A stretch of DNA of 64,000 nt from Centrapalus pauciflorus (GCA_020465985.1 JAANYP010002967.1:62001-126000); one strand, 5' to 3'. Shown: positions 1-12,130, numbered from the stretch's first letter. Numbers and translations are program-made. The notes: generated by a model not told the origin, from the letters alone.

Positions 1-564
1 TTATATGTGTTTTATTTGAAGTTTCACCGGTTAAAACTTGTGATTTTGAACCACATAGTTTAAACCCAAAAACCTTCAAATAAACTCGATTTTTTGCCAT
101 AAAAGAGTCCTAAACTACCCAAACTTTGTATAATAGTGATTACTATACCCAAGTGTGTGAGTAGGTTTGAGAACAATGAGCAAAACTTCGTGAAATAGGA
201 ATAAAATCGAAACGACAAGTTCGAAAGCGTATGTTCGAAATCACCGGACACAAGTTCGAAGAAGCAAAGTTGAAGGTAGGTGAATTAAATGATTCACTGT
301 TGACATATTTATACCAACTAACTTCGAACTTGACATAAACTCGAAGTTACTGACAAATTCGAAGGATAATTCGAATATGTCTTAAATTCGAATTTAATTG
401 AAAATTTTGAAAATCCTTGAATAAAATTCAACTTTTTCAACTTTTTCGTGTAACGGAATTTTACAAGCCTTGCAACATTATTCACACGTAGCAATAGATT
501 TTCACGCAATGTTTGTTTATTCAACCAAAAATGCATCCTAGTAACTTTGACCTTTTTCCTACTT

Positions 565-592
565 AGAATAAAATAAAATAAAATAAAATAAA
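565..592. repeat. AAATA pentanucleotide microsatellite
   Basis: Short run of aaata units in the post-pol spacer of element A. The opposite-strand equivalent in element B is at about 16638-16700 and is longer, so the repeat was present in the common ancestor and changed length. Confidence 0.7.
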
Positions 593-966
593 GGAAAATA
601 AAGTTTGAATAAAATTTAAACTTAAGCTACCCAAAAATACTTTTACAAACTTTACGATCTAAACTAAACAAAATATTTTTGGCGAGAAAGTCAAAGAAGG
701 TTCAATCAGATATCGATGTCAAACACACTTTCAGTATTTCACTTTCACACTTAGGAATTTTTGATTCCTTTGATTGTTTGTCGTGATATACATTCCAAGT
801 CGATTGTTGGTATGATTTTCCCTTTAAACATTTTACACTTAGGAATATCCCTTTGCCTTTTTATTTATCAAGAAACTACCTTACGTGTCGCATACTTAGA
901 CATACTTTTATGATCAAGGCATACACACAATGATTATAACTTTTCGGTGTTGCAAATTTTTTTTAA

Positions 967-1164
967 AAGAAAAACGTCGGACACACTTCTGTATTTACAT
1001 ACAACAGAGTGTCTTAGTTTGTCTTAAAAGTTTATTTAAAGCTAGCAAGACAGCGGTGACAGGTCTGTACTGACATAAAACAGAGAGACTTATCTTGCTA
1101 ACTCGAGTCAAACCAAAGGTAACAGGTCTGTACATACGTACAACAAAGTGACTTGTTTTGACTC
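967..1164 (-). other. Triple stem-loop array, element A copy
   Basis: Three consecutive inverted repeats, read on the minus strand. The middle one pairs the arms at 1093-1102 and 1041-1050 (gttagcaaga with tcttgctagc, one wobble). The first pairs gagtcaaa with tttgactc, and the third has an inner gacac/gtgtc helix. Each apical region repeats a core like tgttgtaygtnagtacag followed by acctgt (the third copy is degenerate). The B copy (16063-16260) has the same three arms with different bases in paired positions. Function unknown. Confidence 0.6.
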
Positions 1165-1697
1165 TCTCCTTACTATCAAAAATTTTATTTTCTTTTCTTT
1201 TCTTTAAGATGTATCTGATGTGGCTATACATCCCCCAGAAAATTTGCATACCTCATTTAGAATCATTGTTTGTATGTCTCTAACATAAAAATTAAGACCA
1301 TTTGGTCATACATCTAAGTTAGTTACACATATGACTTTTTCTTGAATATTTTATTAGCTTTTGAGATTCCCTTTGTGTATTATGCCTACCAACACATCGA
1401 ACTAGAAAATATATATCACTTAGAGTTTAAGGTGCATTATCTGTGAAAGCTTAACACTTAGAGATTGTATCGACTGTGCTACTTTTCGTCACTTTGAACC
1501 TATGTATCTAAGACTTAACTCATTATCTGATATTCTCTTTTTTTTGAGCTTTTATGGTTTTCTCTCTTTGTTCTTTTGTTTTTCATATATAAACAAAATA
1601 AGCTAATAAAGAAACCTACTAACTTACTATAGACGGAAATAAATTCTACTTAACTACTAACTTACTATAAAAAGAAAGAAAATATACTAAGGTCAAG

Positions 1698-4595
1698 TTA
1701 CTCTGGATTACGCATACCATTCAGTTGAACTAACAACTTAAAGTGTGACTTATCAAAAGCTTTAGTAAATAAATCAGCACTATTATCTTTCGTTGCCACT
1801 TTTACCAGCTTTATTAAGTTCTTTTCAGCACAATCACGTATAAAATGATGTCTTATGTCTATGTGCTTTGTTTTACAGGAGTGATCCGATCATGGCCCGA
1901 TATAGAGTCGGATCCACATCAGTATCACTTTCTGTACCCTGTCCGAGATTGTGATTCCCTTGAATCAGTGTGCTAAAGTGAGCAGTCGGCTTTGTACCCT
2001 CCATCCCGAAGCACTCCAGAATATCATACACTCACTCCTTTGTTCAACTTGCAAACCCAGAAAGAAGTTCAACTCTCCCATAGCACTCATCTCAAACTTT
2101 GACTTCATCACCTTCTCGAAATCTTTGCACATCTGCTCGTCTGATGACCCGAAAATAATGTCATCAACGTACACTTGTACCAAGATAAAATGTTCACCCT
2201 TTCTCTTCACAAACAATGTACTATCAATTCTCCCTCTTTCAAACCCGTTGTCCAAAAGATGAGTTGATAGCGTCTCATACCATGCCCTGGGTGCTTGATG
2301 TAATCCATATAGAGCCTTATCAAGACGATACACTCTGTCTGGATACTTTGGATCTGTAAACCCGGGCGGTTGTTCAACGTACACCAGCTCCTTCACCTTT
2401 CCATACAGAAAGGCACTCTTTACATCAAGTTGATAGACTTTAAAACCTTTGAAGGATGCAAAATCCAGAAACAAATGGATTGCCTCAAGCCTTGCCACTG
2501 GCGCAAACACCTCGTTGTAATCGATTCCCTCTTCTTGGTTGAAACCCTTTACGACAAGTCTTGCCTTGTTGCGAGTTACTACCCCGATCATCTCTTTTGC
2601 ACTTGAAAACCCACTTGGTTCCTATTGCAACTTCTCCTCGAGGTAACGGCACCAACATCCAGACTTCAAGCTTTCGGAATTGTGACAGTTCTTCTTGCAT
2701 CGCTTCAACCCAAGAATTGTCTTTCAGTGCCATTTGCACATTCTTCGCCTCTACTTGTGAGATGAAACACGAATAAAGGCAAGTGTGAAAAGCCTCGTAG
2801 TCATTAACCATTGACAACAGCACTGTGTTGTTATTCAAACTACTCCTAGTTCTCACACCAGCGTTTGGATTTCCTATGATGCTCTCAATCGGATGATCCT
2901 TATTTATCCTTGATGTTTCGACCTCATCGACCCTAAGATTATCTCCTAATTTTGATCCTATTTGACCTAATGGGGGAACGACTTCAGATGCTACATTCGC
3001 TTCCTCATGATCACTGTCCTCGGAGTTAGAATCAGTAGCCTGATTCTCGTTTGTAGGTAACTCAGAATCATTCTCTGCTGGAGACCCATCTTCTGTCGAT
3101 GTAGGCTCAGAAGTTGATGGAATGCTCGTCTTTGGAAAACCTTGACCGTCGTCATTTAGATTTAATGACGATAAGTCATGTTCAATTGTACCTTCATTTC
3201 CATCCAAAGGAATGTCAAATGACTCAAACAATTTGTCATAATCAGATTTCCATTCCGGACCAGTTTGGGGTTCATGTGTATAACTTGTTACATCAATGTT
3301 ATACACAATCTCAACCATACCGCTTGATTTGTTAAAAACCCTTTTGTTTGGTGAGTTAGGCACATAACCTTGGAAATAACCTTCATCAGCCTTTTCACCA
3401 AACTTAGGTTGATGTTTTGTTTTCATTAAAGTACACGGTACCCCAAACGGTTCGAAGCCAGTTAAATTTGGTGGTCTTTTATTCAAGACTTCATAACAGG
3501 TTTTGTTCAATGATTTGACAGTAAGGACCCGATTTAAAACATGACAAGCGGTATTCACTGCCTCCCCCCAAAACATGGTAGGAATCTTTGAATCCGAGAG
3601 CATGGTCCTTGTTGCCTCAATCAAAGTCCTGTTCTTCCATTCTGCCACCCCATTTTGTTGTGGCTCATAAGGTGCACTAAATTGATGCACTATGCCTTTA
3701 GATAGGCAATATACACCAATTACTGTGTTTTTAGACTCTGTTCCGTTATCACTCCTGATACGTTTTACCCACGTCCCATAGGAGTTTTCGACTTGGTCTA
3801 AGAACCCAATCAACTTTGCAGCTGTCTCGTCCTTCATACCTAAAAAGAAAACCCATGAAAATCATGAGTAATCATCAGTGATAACTAAACAGTACCAACT
3901 ACCACCTATACTCCTTTTGTTGATAGGTCCGAATAGATCCATATGCAACAAATCAAAAGTGGTAGATATAGAGTTCTGAGTCTTTGACTTGTGTGACTTC
4001 TTGTGTTGTTTGCCTTTCTTGCACGGTACACACTTGTCTTCAAACTGAAAACTCTTCATAGGGACACCTTGCACCAGTCCATGTTTGGTGATATAGTTCA
4101 TTTTTCTCAGGTGCAAGTGTGTCATGCGTCTGTGCCATAGGACTGATTCGGTCTCTGAAGCTTTGGACAAAAGACAGATCGTGCCCATCGATGAATCGGA
4201 GATGTTCATGTCCAGCATGTACAATCGTTCTTCTTTGGGGCTCTCATCATAATCCACTCTTCAGGAATATTGAATCTCGGCTTCAGCACTAACGCTTCAG
4301 TATCAGTAAATAACACTGAATTCTTCTTATCACAGATCTGAGAGACACTAATGAGATTGTGAGCAAGTCTATCAACGTGATATACTTGATCAAGTGTGAT
4401 AGTCCCATTCATAATCACTCCTGTTCCAGTGATATTTCCTCCTTTGTTCCCAACAAATGATACAAAACCCTTGTTCCCTCCCTTGAAGTCTGTGAGCAGA
4501 CTCCTTTCCCCAGTCATGTGACTAGAGCAACCACTGTCGACGAACCACTTGTTGTTGAGACCTGTAGTTAACTCCTGCATATGAAAGAAAACAAA
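1698..4595 (-). pseudogene. pol: Element A pol (protease, integrase, RT, RNase H), broken
   Basis: Order on the minus strand: aspartic protease with VDSGCSSHMTGE near 4545, gag-pre-integrase and integrase zinc region (HRRMTHLHLRKM, then CVPC), integrase core (MDLFGP, RSDNGTES, NGVAEWKNRT), RT with YVDDIIFGSSDE near 2170, and the RNase H tail ending NGMRNPE at 1698. Lesions: frameshifts between 3862 and 4257, near 3840, near 2590 and near 2040 (a short deletion in the LGLQV region), and a jump at about 1880 from the AMIGS motif directly to KTKHIDIRHH. That jump removes roughly 460 bp of RNase H relative to B, including its catalytic residues. Not functional. Most similar to B pol in this window. 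Confidence 0.9.
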
Positions 4596-7378
4596 TTAGT
4601 TATCACGGGGAACCCAAGCCATGACTGACTTAGTAATACCGTTCTCATCCACATACTTGAACTCCTTCAAAAACCCATCTCTCCTTTCAGGTGACTTGGG
4701 TGTTTGATTGAGAACTTGTTATGGTGCAGAGTGATTTAAATTCACTCTTGGCCTTTGGGTAGGCATTTGCTGTTGAGCCCTCGAATAATTTCTATTATAG
4801 GGCATTTCAGATTGATATCCCTGGGCTCTACCTGGTGTCTGATGTCTTACAGGAGTGTGTGACCTCACCGGAGTGTAAGCTCTTCTAGGTGTTGTACTCC
4901 TATAGACTTGTTGAGGTCCTGACCTAATTAGGGACTCTATTCGGTGAATTAGTCCTAACCACTTCATATAGTCTACCTGACACAGGTGCTTGTCTAACAG
5001 CAGTCTTTGGTGTGGCATGCACAATCTTCTCATTGTTTTGAGAACCACTTGTGCTTGCTACACTTGGTGAGGGTTTATGTTGTTCAGGCTTTCCAACATT
5101 AGGTGTAGATTCTACCTTCCTATATGGACAGCTAGACGCAACATAAACCCTTTCATGACATCTAAAACAAGACATTTTATCAATAGACTTCTTAAGAGTG
5201 CCCTTTGACTTTGGTGTCTCACTTTTGTCATTTTCTTTCTTTTCAACTATCGTGACTTTTTCCTCTTGTTGATTATGAACATCAGGTTTAGCTTCTCCTA
5301 GAATTTTGTCACTAGAGGACTGCACAAACTTGACTTTCTTAATCGTAGCATTATTGTCAGTCACCTTAGTTGATTTGTCCTTATCAGATTCAGATACATT
5401 TTCAGTTGCTACCTCTGATTCAACTGGCTTATCAGTTTTATCTTGAGGCTGAGGCACATTGTTATCATTAAAAGGTGGAGGACTCTCTTTATACCCTAAA
5501 CCTACTGGTTTCTTAGATTGACGTTGTGCATCTAAGATTTTCCCTAGATTCAGTGAAGAGTTCCTAAACTTTTCTAATTTACAATTTACCTCTGCAACCT
5601 TAACCTTTGCTTCAGCTAGCTCTACCTCCTTAATAGTAAGATCTTTGGTTAAAGCCTCAACATGCTCATACATAAGCTCTATCATGACACACTGCTCACT
5701 TAGTTTGTCTTTTAGAACTATTACATCTTGAGCATCTGCTTTTAGCTTATCCCTAAGATCTTCTTTTATATCTAGGAGGCTAGAATTATCTGATTTTAAG
5801 GATTCAATTTGAGCAGTTAAATTACTATGTGTTTCTAGCACTAAATTTAATCTATCATTAGCAGTAGCACACATAAAACAGATAAATCACGAAATGTAGA
5901 AAAGTTCAGAATTACCTTTGTATGATCAGATTCCACGTTAGCCATATGTACGGCAAACTCTAGAACGGTCTGATTATCTGACTTCTCCACCAACATAGGA
6001 CTTGTATCATTTTGTTCTCTGTCCTCTGTTACTTCATCTGCTCTGTCATCCCCAGACTCTGTTACTTCAGCCATGAAGGCTCTAGCATTAGTCTTTGGAT
6101 GTGAACTCTAGTCGTACGTCCTATCAAGCTGTCTGTCCGATGATATGTTAGTTAACAGACCAGCGATGTTCGCTTGATTACCCGAATTAGCAGGCTGATA
6201 TCTCCCCTGGCAGTTGTAGCACTTAACTTTGGATTTGTCGAACCCAATCTTATTGTTGCTAACATTCAGATTTCTGCTTGTCCGTTTGATGAATCTCTTG
6301 ACCCTCTGAGTCACCATGGCCAGTTGCCATTGAAGATCCATTTCCTCTAGATCATCAGGATCCACCTGATCATAGTCCTCTTCCCATAACACAGGATCAT
6401 TAATTTTACCTTGTACACAATTTCCATAAGCTGCAACAAACGAAGCCAAAAGATTCAGATGAGATTCGGATGATTGTGCACTCATAGGCATCTTTGTGTA
6501 CTGTTGAGAAGTAGATGCTGATTGAGTCGGTTTCTCTTCCGGTTTAGAATACCCTAAGAAAGCCCGGCTGCCTGAGTCTTCTACTTCTACTGGAGTCGAC
6601 GTTTCACTAGTGTAGAATGTTGTAGCTGTCTTTAGTTCACTCGCGACTGAAGGTTTGGACTTTCCAAAATACATGTCCGGATCTTATACTTGGTCATATT
6701 CCCGTTCCTTCTTGAGCAACTGAAAGTTATAAGCCCTCAGCGTTCCTATGACTCCTTCGAGAGTAAGAGTTTCGAATTTCTCTTCATCATGCTTTATGAG
6801 TGCTACGTACATCTCCCATTTCGCTTGTAAAGCATCAAGAAGTTTCTCAATCTTCTCTAATTCACGATACTCGACATCGTGATTATCCAACTCTGTCAAT
6901 AAGTGATAGAACCTAGTGATAGTCTCATCCAGCTTTTCGTTTTTCAGTGCCTTGAAAATTGCGAACTGCTACTTAAGCATCTCGGTTCTACCCTTCCGAA
7001 CACTCAGATTTCCCTCACACCGTTTCTCGAGTGCATCCCACAACTCTTTCGTTGTACGATGATTCCTGATGTGTGTAGAATCTCCTGAGGTAGTGCCATG
7101 CGAATGATAGAAAACGCTCGGTTCTCAGCCTCATATAGTTTCTTGTCATCATCCTTCATCTTCTGATATGTAAGGACTCTCTGACGACTTTCAAACTCGT
7201 GAGTAGGTGGAATGTATCCCTCGTCGATACAAATCCACATCCGCATGTCATTAAAATGAGCAAAGTCAGCAAACCTATCATTCCACCAGTAATAATCTTC
7301 CAACCTCATCAGCGTGGGTGGTGAATTTGCCTCACCGACTTCATGGTCCATTTCGATAAACTTTTGCAAACTGGTCAT
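4596..7378 (-). pseudogene. gag: Element A gag, broken
   Basis: Begins MTSLQKFIEMDHEVGEANSP at 7378, matching the N-terminus of B gag, and runs through the capsid-like region, the CYNC zinc-knuckle start near 6210, a long coiled-coil segment (about 5540-5870) and an SPNRVPN-type proline/serine tail. It ends VPRDN and TAA at 4596-4598, directly before pol in the same frame. Frame breaks occur near 7000, 6900, 6680, 6090, 5860 and 4930, and an in-frame TAA follows NHSAP near 4720. The first zinc knuckle is cut by an in-frame deletion after CYNCQG; the second reads CFRCHERVYVASSC, with the usual Gly-His pair replaced. Nucleic-acid binding by this Gag would be lost. Confidence 0.88.
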
Positions 7379-7852
7379 TCTTTCTGAACTTTTTGAATTA
7401 TAACTTAATTAATTTAATTTGAAATTAATTTAAATCAACCCTTTCGAACTTAGGTAAGTTCGAATTTGATTAATATTAAATTCGTTTTAAGTTAAATTCG
7501 AAATTAAGTTCGAAATCAACAAATTCGAAAATATGACAAATTCGAGGATCCTAACAAGTTCGAAATCTGACAAATTCTAAGGCTAGCAAAGTCGTATTTC
7601 AGCCAAATTCGAATGAAATCCTAAAATAACTTCGAGAGGAGCGTATTTTCTGACAAATTCGAACAAACCCTAATACTCCCTTTGTTCGAGCACTGCATGT
7701 TTGAAAAACGGCCAAAAATTCGATTTTTTCAATTTTCAGTTTAAACCAATATTTTTATGTCTAAAAACACTGATTTCAACCAAAAAGATTAACTGATGCA
7801 AACTTTTCCCCGTTTACTTGTGAACACGAAGAACACCACGAACACCCTTATC
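7379..7852 (-). other. Element A 5' leader
   Basis: Untranslated leader between PBS and gag. No ORF. It is crowded with ttcgaa/ttcgag words, mostly as aagttcgaa and caaattcgaa, the A-specific version of the motif family also seen in B's leader. Confidence 0.7.
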
Positions 7853-7864
7853 GCTCTGATACCA
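7853..7864 (-). promoter_or_regulatory. Primer-binding site of element A
   Basis: gctctgatacca on the plus strand is the reverse complement of tggtatcagagc, the 12-nt complement of plant initiator tRNA-Met used by most plant copia and gypsy elements. Two bases separate it from the LTR end at 7867, as in B and C. Confidence 0.9.
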
Positions 7865-7866
7865 CT

Positions 7867-7932
7867 TGTAAGGTCGCCTTCCTACGGATCCTATCTTGAG
7901 GCGACACCGTCCAACGAGTACGAAATCCTTGT
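7867..7932 (-). repeat. Element A 5' LTR, U5-side fragment
   Basis: The last 66 bp of A's 5' LTR, ending (minus strand) in gaccttaca as B's LTR does. Element B is inserted immediately to the right; the remainder of this LTR resumes at 21244. The final 5 bases (7928-7932, cttgt) are the left copy of B's target duplication. Confidence 0.85.
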
Positions 7933-8583
7933 TGTTGGTACACCCTGTGTGACGATAGCAGTCTAAGCGATCAAACATTTTGGTTTAAGTAATATTCAGA
8001 ATATTGAGTATTAACGAGTGTTTTGATATATATGTTTATATATGTTTGATTGATATTGATTGTGTGTTTGAACTTGATGTAACATATTACAAGAAGTTCA
8101 AACATAAAGATCAAAGATTAATTCAAGCATAAACATAAGTTTCATATACAAGTTGGCTAGATTCGAATTATATATGGGTTGACATTCGAATCTGTGATAG
8201 ATTCGAATGTAACCATAGATTCGAACGAAGACCAGATTCGAGAGTGTCTTTGTGGACAGACTCGAATGGGCCTTGGGCCATATTCGAGTTTGGCCCACAA
8301 CAGACTCGAATCAGGGTCTATAATTAGGGATAGATTCGATTAATTAGGTGACTTTTTGCAGAATTCGTGAGGGATTAAGCAATAAGCGATCTCGAATCTA
8401 TCATCAGTTTTCGTGCAATTTAGGAGAGAATCAGCTCGTAGGATCGTTCGTGTGTCGTTCGTTCAGCGTCTGATAGTCTCTGTGTTTCGTAGTTGAGAGT
8501 TGTTACCGTTTACCCGTTAACGAGGATTCCGCACTCGTTGACGGTTCCGCGTCTGGATAGATCTGTGTTAGGTAGACCTTACA
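7933..8583 (+). repeat. Element B 5' LTR
   Basis: Starts tgttggtacaccc and ends ggtagaccttaca, 651 bp. It has several ttcgaatct words arranged as near palindromes (about 8160-8300) and AT-rich DNA with tatata at about 8030-8045 that could supply the promoter. Partner: 20588-21238. Confidence 0.95.
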
Positions 8584-8585
8584 AG

Positions 8586-8597
8586 TGGTATCAGAGC
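8586..8597 (+). promoter_or_regulatory. Primer-binding site of element B
   Basis: tggtatcagagc, complementary to the 3' end of plant initiator tRNA-Met, two bases (ag) after the LTR end. Confidence 0.93.
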
Positions 8598-9243
8598 ATA
8601 CGGAGTGTTCTTGGTGTTCTTCGTGTTCATCTAGATACATTTTAGGTTTCTTGACGTTTGTAGTCGGTTTTTCTCTCAAAAACGTATTTTCAAGCTTAGC
8701 AAATTCTTATTCGGTAAACACTTTGTGGTTTTTCACATTTTTAGTCGAAATCAGTATTTTCCGTTAGAAAAATACTGGTTTAATCTGAAAATCGTTAAAA
8801 AATCAAAGTGTTAGCCATTTTTCGAGTTTGCGGCGCTCGAATCTAATAGGGGTAATTAGGGTTACACTTAGTCTCGAGTCTAACCAAAATCCGCTCCTTT
8901 CGAGTCTGTTTCAGAGGGTTTCGAATCTACCTAGTTTCGAGTCTGTTGCTTCATTCGAATAGGATCTCGAGTCTAGCTTAGTTTCGAGTTTAGTTCGAGT
9001 CTAGTTTCGTTTCGAATCTGGTGTGTCGAATCTGCTGAATTTCGAGTTTGTCTGCCTTCGAATCTGAGGAATTTTTCGAATCTGACATAATTTCGAGTTT
9101 AATTTGAATTCCAACACTTAATCGAATTTAATCCCAAATCAATTCGAATCTGACTACCTTCGAATCTATCTAGATTCGAACAGGTTAATTCCAATTAGTT
9201 TCGAATTAAATTAATTAAGTTCAATTCAATCACTTTCGAAAAG
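8598..9243 (+). repeat. Element B leader, dense ttcga(a/g)tct motif array
   Basis: No ORF. From 8821 to 9243 I count 22 tcga words, most as ttcgaatctg, ttcgagtctg or ttcgagttt, spaced about 10-30 bp. The same word recurs in the LTR and before the env-like ORF (16900-17510) but hardly in the coding regions. Confidence 0.75.
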
Positions 9244-12109
9244 ATGTCAAATCTCCAAAAATTCATGGAAATGGACCATGAGGTCGGGAAGGCAAACGCT
9301 CCGCCTAAACTGATGAGGATCGAGGATTATTACTGGTGGAAGGATCGGTTTACCGATTTCGTGCGCTTTAATGACATGCGCATGTGGGTGTGCATTGACG
9401 AAGGATATATTCCACCGGTTTCAGAAGTTGAAGGCCGTCAAAAAGTCTTGTCATACCAAATGATGAAGGAGGATGATAAGAAACTGTTTGAAGCCGAAAA
9501 CAAAGTTTTCTCGATAATCCGTATGGCTTTACCTCAGGATATACTGCACACATTTCGGACTCAAAGGACGTCGAAAGAACTTTGGGAGTCTCTCGAGAAA
9601 AGGTGTGAGGGTAATCCTAGGGTGCGTAGAAAGCGTACAGAACTGTTAAAACAACAGTTTGGAATCTTCAAGGCGTTAAAGGATGAACAACTGGATGATA
9701 TCATCACTCGGTTCTATCATCTATTGACAGAACTTGAAAGCCATGGAATTGAGTATTCTGACACTGACAAGAATAACAAGCTTCTTGATGCCTTACCAGC
9801 CAAATGGGCTATGTGGGTGGCAATGATCAAGCTAAATGAAGATAAGTATTATACTCAATCTCTCGATGACATTGTCGGAACGTTGCGGGCATATCACTTC
9901 GAGCTACTGAAGGCCGAGACTGATTATGAACAAGTCCAGAATCCAGCGATGTATTTTGGAAAGACATCAAAACCTTCAGCGGCATCCGAACCGAAGACTG
10001 CTACAGCGTTTTTCACCGGAGAAACGTCATCACCAGCAGAGTCCGAAGACTCATTGAATCGCGCGTTCTTAGGATTAGGAAGATCGGAAGAACCGCAGCC
10101 CCAAGTACATCAGGCATCACCATCTCAGAGTTATTCGAAGATGCCCATGAGCGCAAAGTCAGCAGAAGAACATTTGAATCTGCTTGCTTCTTTTGTGGCA
10201 GCATATGGAAATTGTGTTCAAGGCAAGATTAACGATCCTGCTCTCTGGGATGAGGATTATGATCAGGTTGACCCTGATGATCTTGAGGAAATGGACCTCA
10301 AATGGCAACTGGCCATGGTAACCCAACGGGTTAAGAGGTTCATTAAGAGAACTGGAAGGAATTTGACGATGAACAACAAGGGGATTGGATTTGATAAGTC
10401 CAAAGTCAAGTGCTACAACTGTCAAGGACTGGGACACTTCGCCAGGGAGTGTCAGAGACCGAAGGTAGAGACATACCAAGGGCAGAGTCAGCATCAGGGA
10501 CAGTATCAGACTCAGTCTCAACAACGATACCTTCCAAGTTCATCATCTGCCGGTCAAGCCAACCTAGCTGGTCTTCTATCAAATGTCACTTCCGACAGAC
10601 AGCTAGATGGTACCTATGACTGGAGTTCACATCCTGAATCCAATGCTAGAGCCTTCATGGCTGAAGTCACAGAAACGAGGTGTGAAGGAGAAGAGCAGAC
10701 CACAAGGGAAAACAGTCCAATGTGGGTGGAAAAGACGGATGATCAGACAGTCCTGGAGTTTGCTGCTCAGATGGCCAACATGGAATCTGATAACTCAAAG
10801 GTTAGTCTTACTTACTCTCTTTTTCATGAATTATGTGTATTGTGTGTTACTTCTAATGATAGATTAAATCTAGTCTTAGAATCACATAAATCCATAACTG
10901 CTCAAAATGAGAACTTAAAGATTGAAAATGCTAGCCTAAACGATATCAAGCAAGATCTTAAAGAAAAGCTTAAGGCTGATGCTCAAGACGTAATAGTTCT
11001 AAAAGACAAACTCAGTGAGCAGTGTGTTAGGATAGAGCTAATGTATGAGCACGTAGAAGCCTTAACCAAAAGTCTTAAGGACAAGGACATAGAGCTAGCT
11101 GAAACAAAGGTTAAGGTAGCAGAGGCGAATAGCAAGTTGGAAAAGTTTAGGAATTCAAGCCTAAACCTAGGGAAAGTTTTAGATGCCCAAAGACAATCTA
11201 AGAAGCCCGTAGGTCTAGGATTTCACGAAATTCCTCCACCTTTCAATGCAAACTATGTCCCTCAGCCTCAGGAGAAAACTGACAAGTCAGTAGACTTAGA
11301 GGACCTACCTACATCGACATCAGAGCCTATAATGGAAAATACACCTAAGGTGGCTGACTCAACTGTCAAGGTTAAGAAAGTCAAATTTGTGTCTTCCTCC
11401 AGTGAAACACCTGCAGGAAAACAGAAAATTGCTTGGGCTGATCAGGTCGATGAGCCAGACACCGTAGATGTACCAAAGGAAATAGACACTAGTGAGACAC
11501 CTAAGTCTAAGGGCTCACTAAAGAAGCCTATAGATAAGATGTCATGAGAGGGGGCATGTGGCTTCTACTTGTCCTCATAGGAAAGTTGATACGACACCTA
11601 AGATAGCGAAGCCAGAACAGCCCAAACCCTCAACAAGTGTGGCGAGCACGAGTAGTTCTCAGAGTACCGAGAAAACTGTGCAGGCCGAAACAAAACCTGT
11701 TGTGAAACAAACACCGGTTAAGGTTGGACCAAAAGAAGTGGTTAGGACAAGTTCACCGAATCGTGTCATTAATCAATCTAGGTCAGCACCTCAACAAGTC
11801 TATAGGAGCACCACACCTAGCAGGTCACACACTCCAGTTAGGTCTCATACTCCAGTTAGACATTATGTACCGATAAGAGCTCAGGGATCACAGTCCGAAA
11901 TGCAGTATAATAGGAATTATTCTAGAGCTCCACAACAAATGCCTACTCAAAGGCAAAGAGTGAATTTAAATCACTCGGCACCACCACAAACTCCTGTTTA
12001 ACGACCCAAGTCACCTGAAAAGCGAGATGGGTATTTGAAAGAGTTTCAGTATGTGGACGAGAATGGTATAACCAAGTCAGTCATGGCTTGGGTTCCCCGT
12101 GATAACTAA
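9244..12109 (+). pseudogene. gag: Element B gag, frameshifted by a 14-bp deletion
   Basis: ATG at 9244 opens MSNLQKFMEMDHEVG and an open frame of 767 codons to 11547. Visible parts: capsid-like UBN2/DUF4219-type region (about residues 1-240), zinc knuckle CYNCQGLGHFARECQR near residue 400, and a coiled coil about residues 530-645. At 11540 the frame ends because, compared with A, 14 bases are missing between two atgtc repeats. That removes most of the second knuckle and shifts the frame. The rest of gag (STCPHRKVD onward, 11558-12001) is open in another frame, broken once by TAA at 11999-12001, and ends VPRDN with TAA at 12107. Gag here would be truncated but keeps its first knuckle. Confidence 0.9.
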
Positions 12110-12130
12110 CCTATTTTCTTTCATGTGCAG
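12103..12130 (+). promoter_or_regulatory. Gag stop codon with splice-acceptor-like sequence before pol
   Basis: The gag frame ends with TAA (12107-12109), and pol continues in the same frame. The bases over and after the stop read aactaac, a pyrimidine-rich run, then gtgcag, which resembles a plant branch point and 3' splice site. The A copy keeps the arrangement (ctaat, pyrimidine run, atgcag at about 4573-4600). No donor is obvious. Readthrough of the stop is the alternative. Confidence 0.45.

Larger units (their letters stand above)
1..1697 (-). other. Element A noncoding region downstream of pol
   Basis: No credible coding sequence. It aligns with the post-pol spacer of B (15500 to about 17240) in the same order: A-rich stretch after the pol stop, three stem-loops (967-1164 here), a pentanucleotide AAATA repeat (about 565-592), then DNA rich in ttcgaa motifs. 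The env-like ORF expected next would lie left of the window. Confidence 0.7.

Noticed and set aside
995..1249. Short minus-strand ORF across the stem-loop array of A (and 15968-16213 in B)
   Set aside because: The reading is made of the hairpin repeats, is not conserved between A and B in frame, and sits in noncoding spacer.
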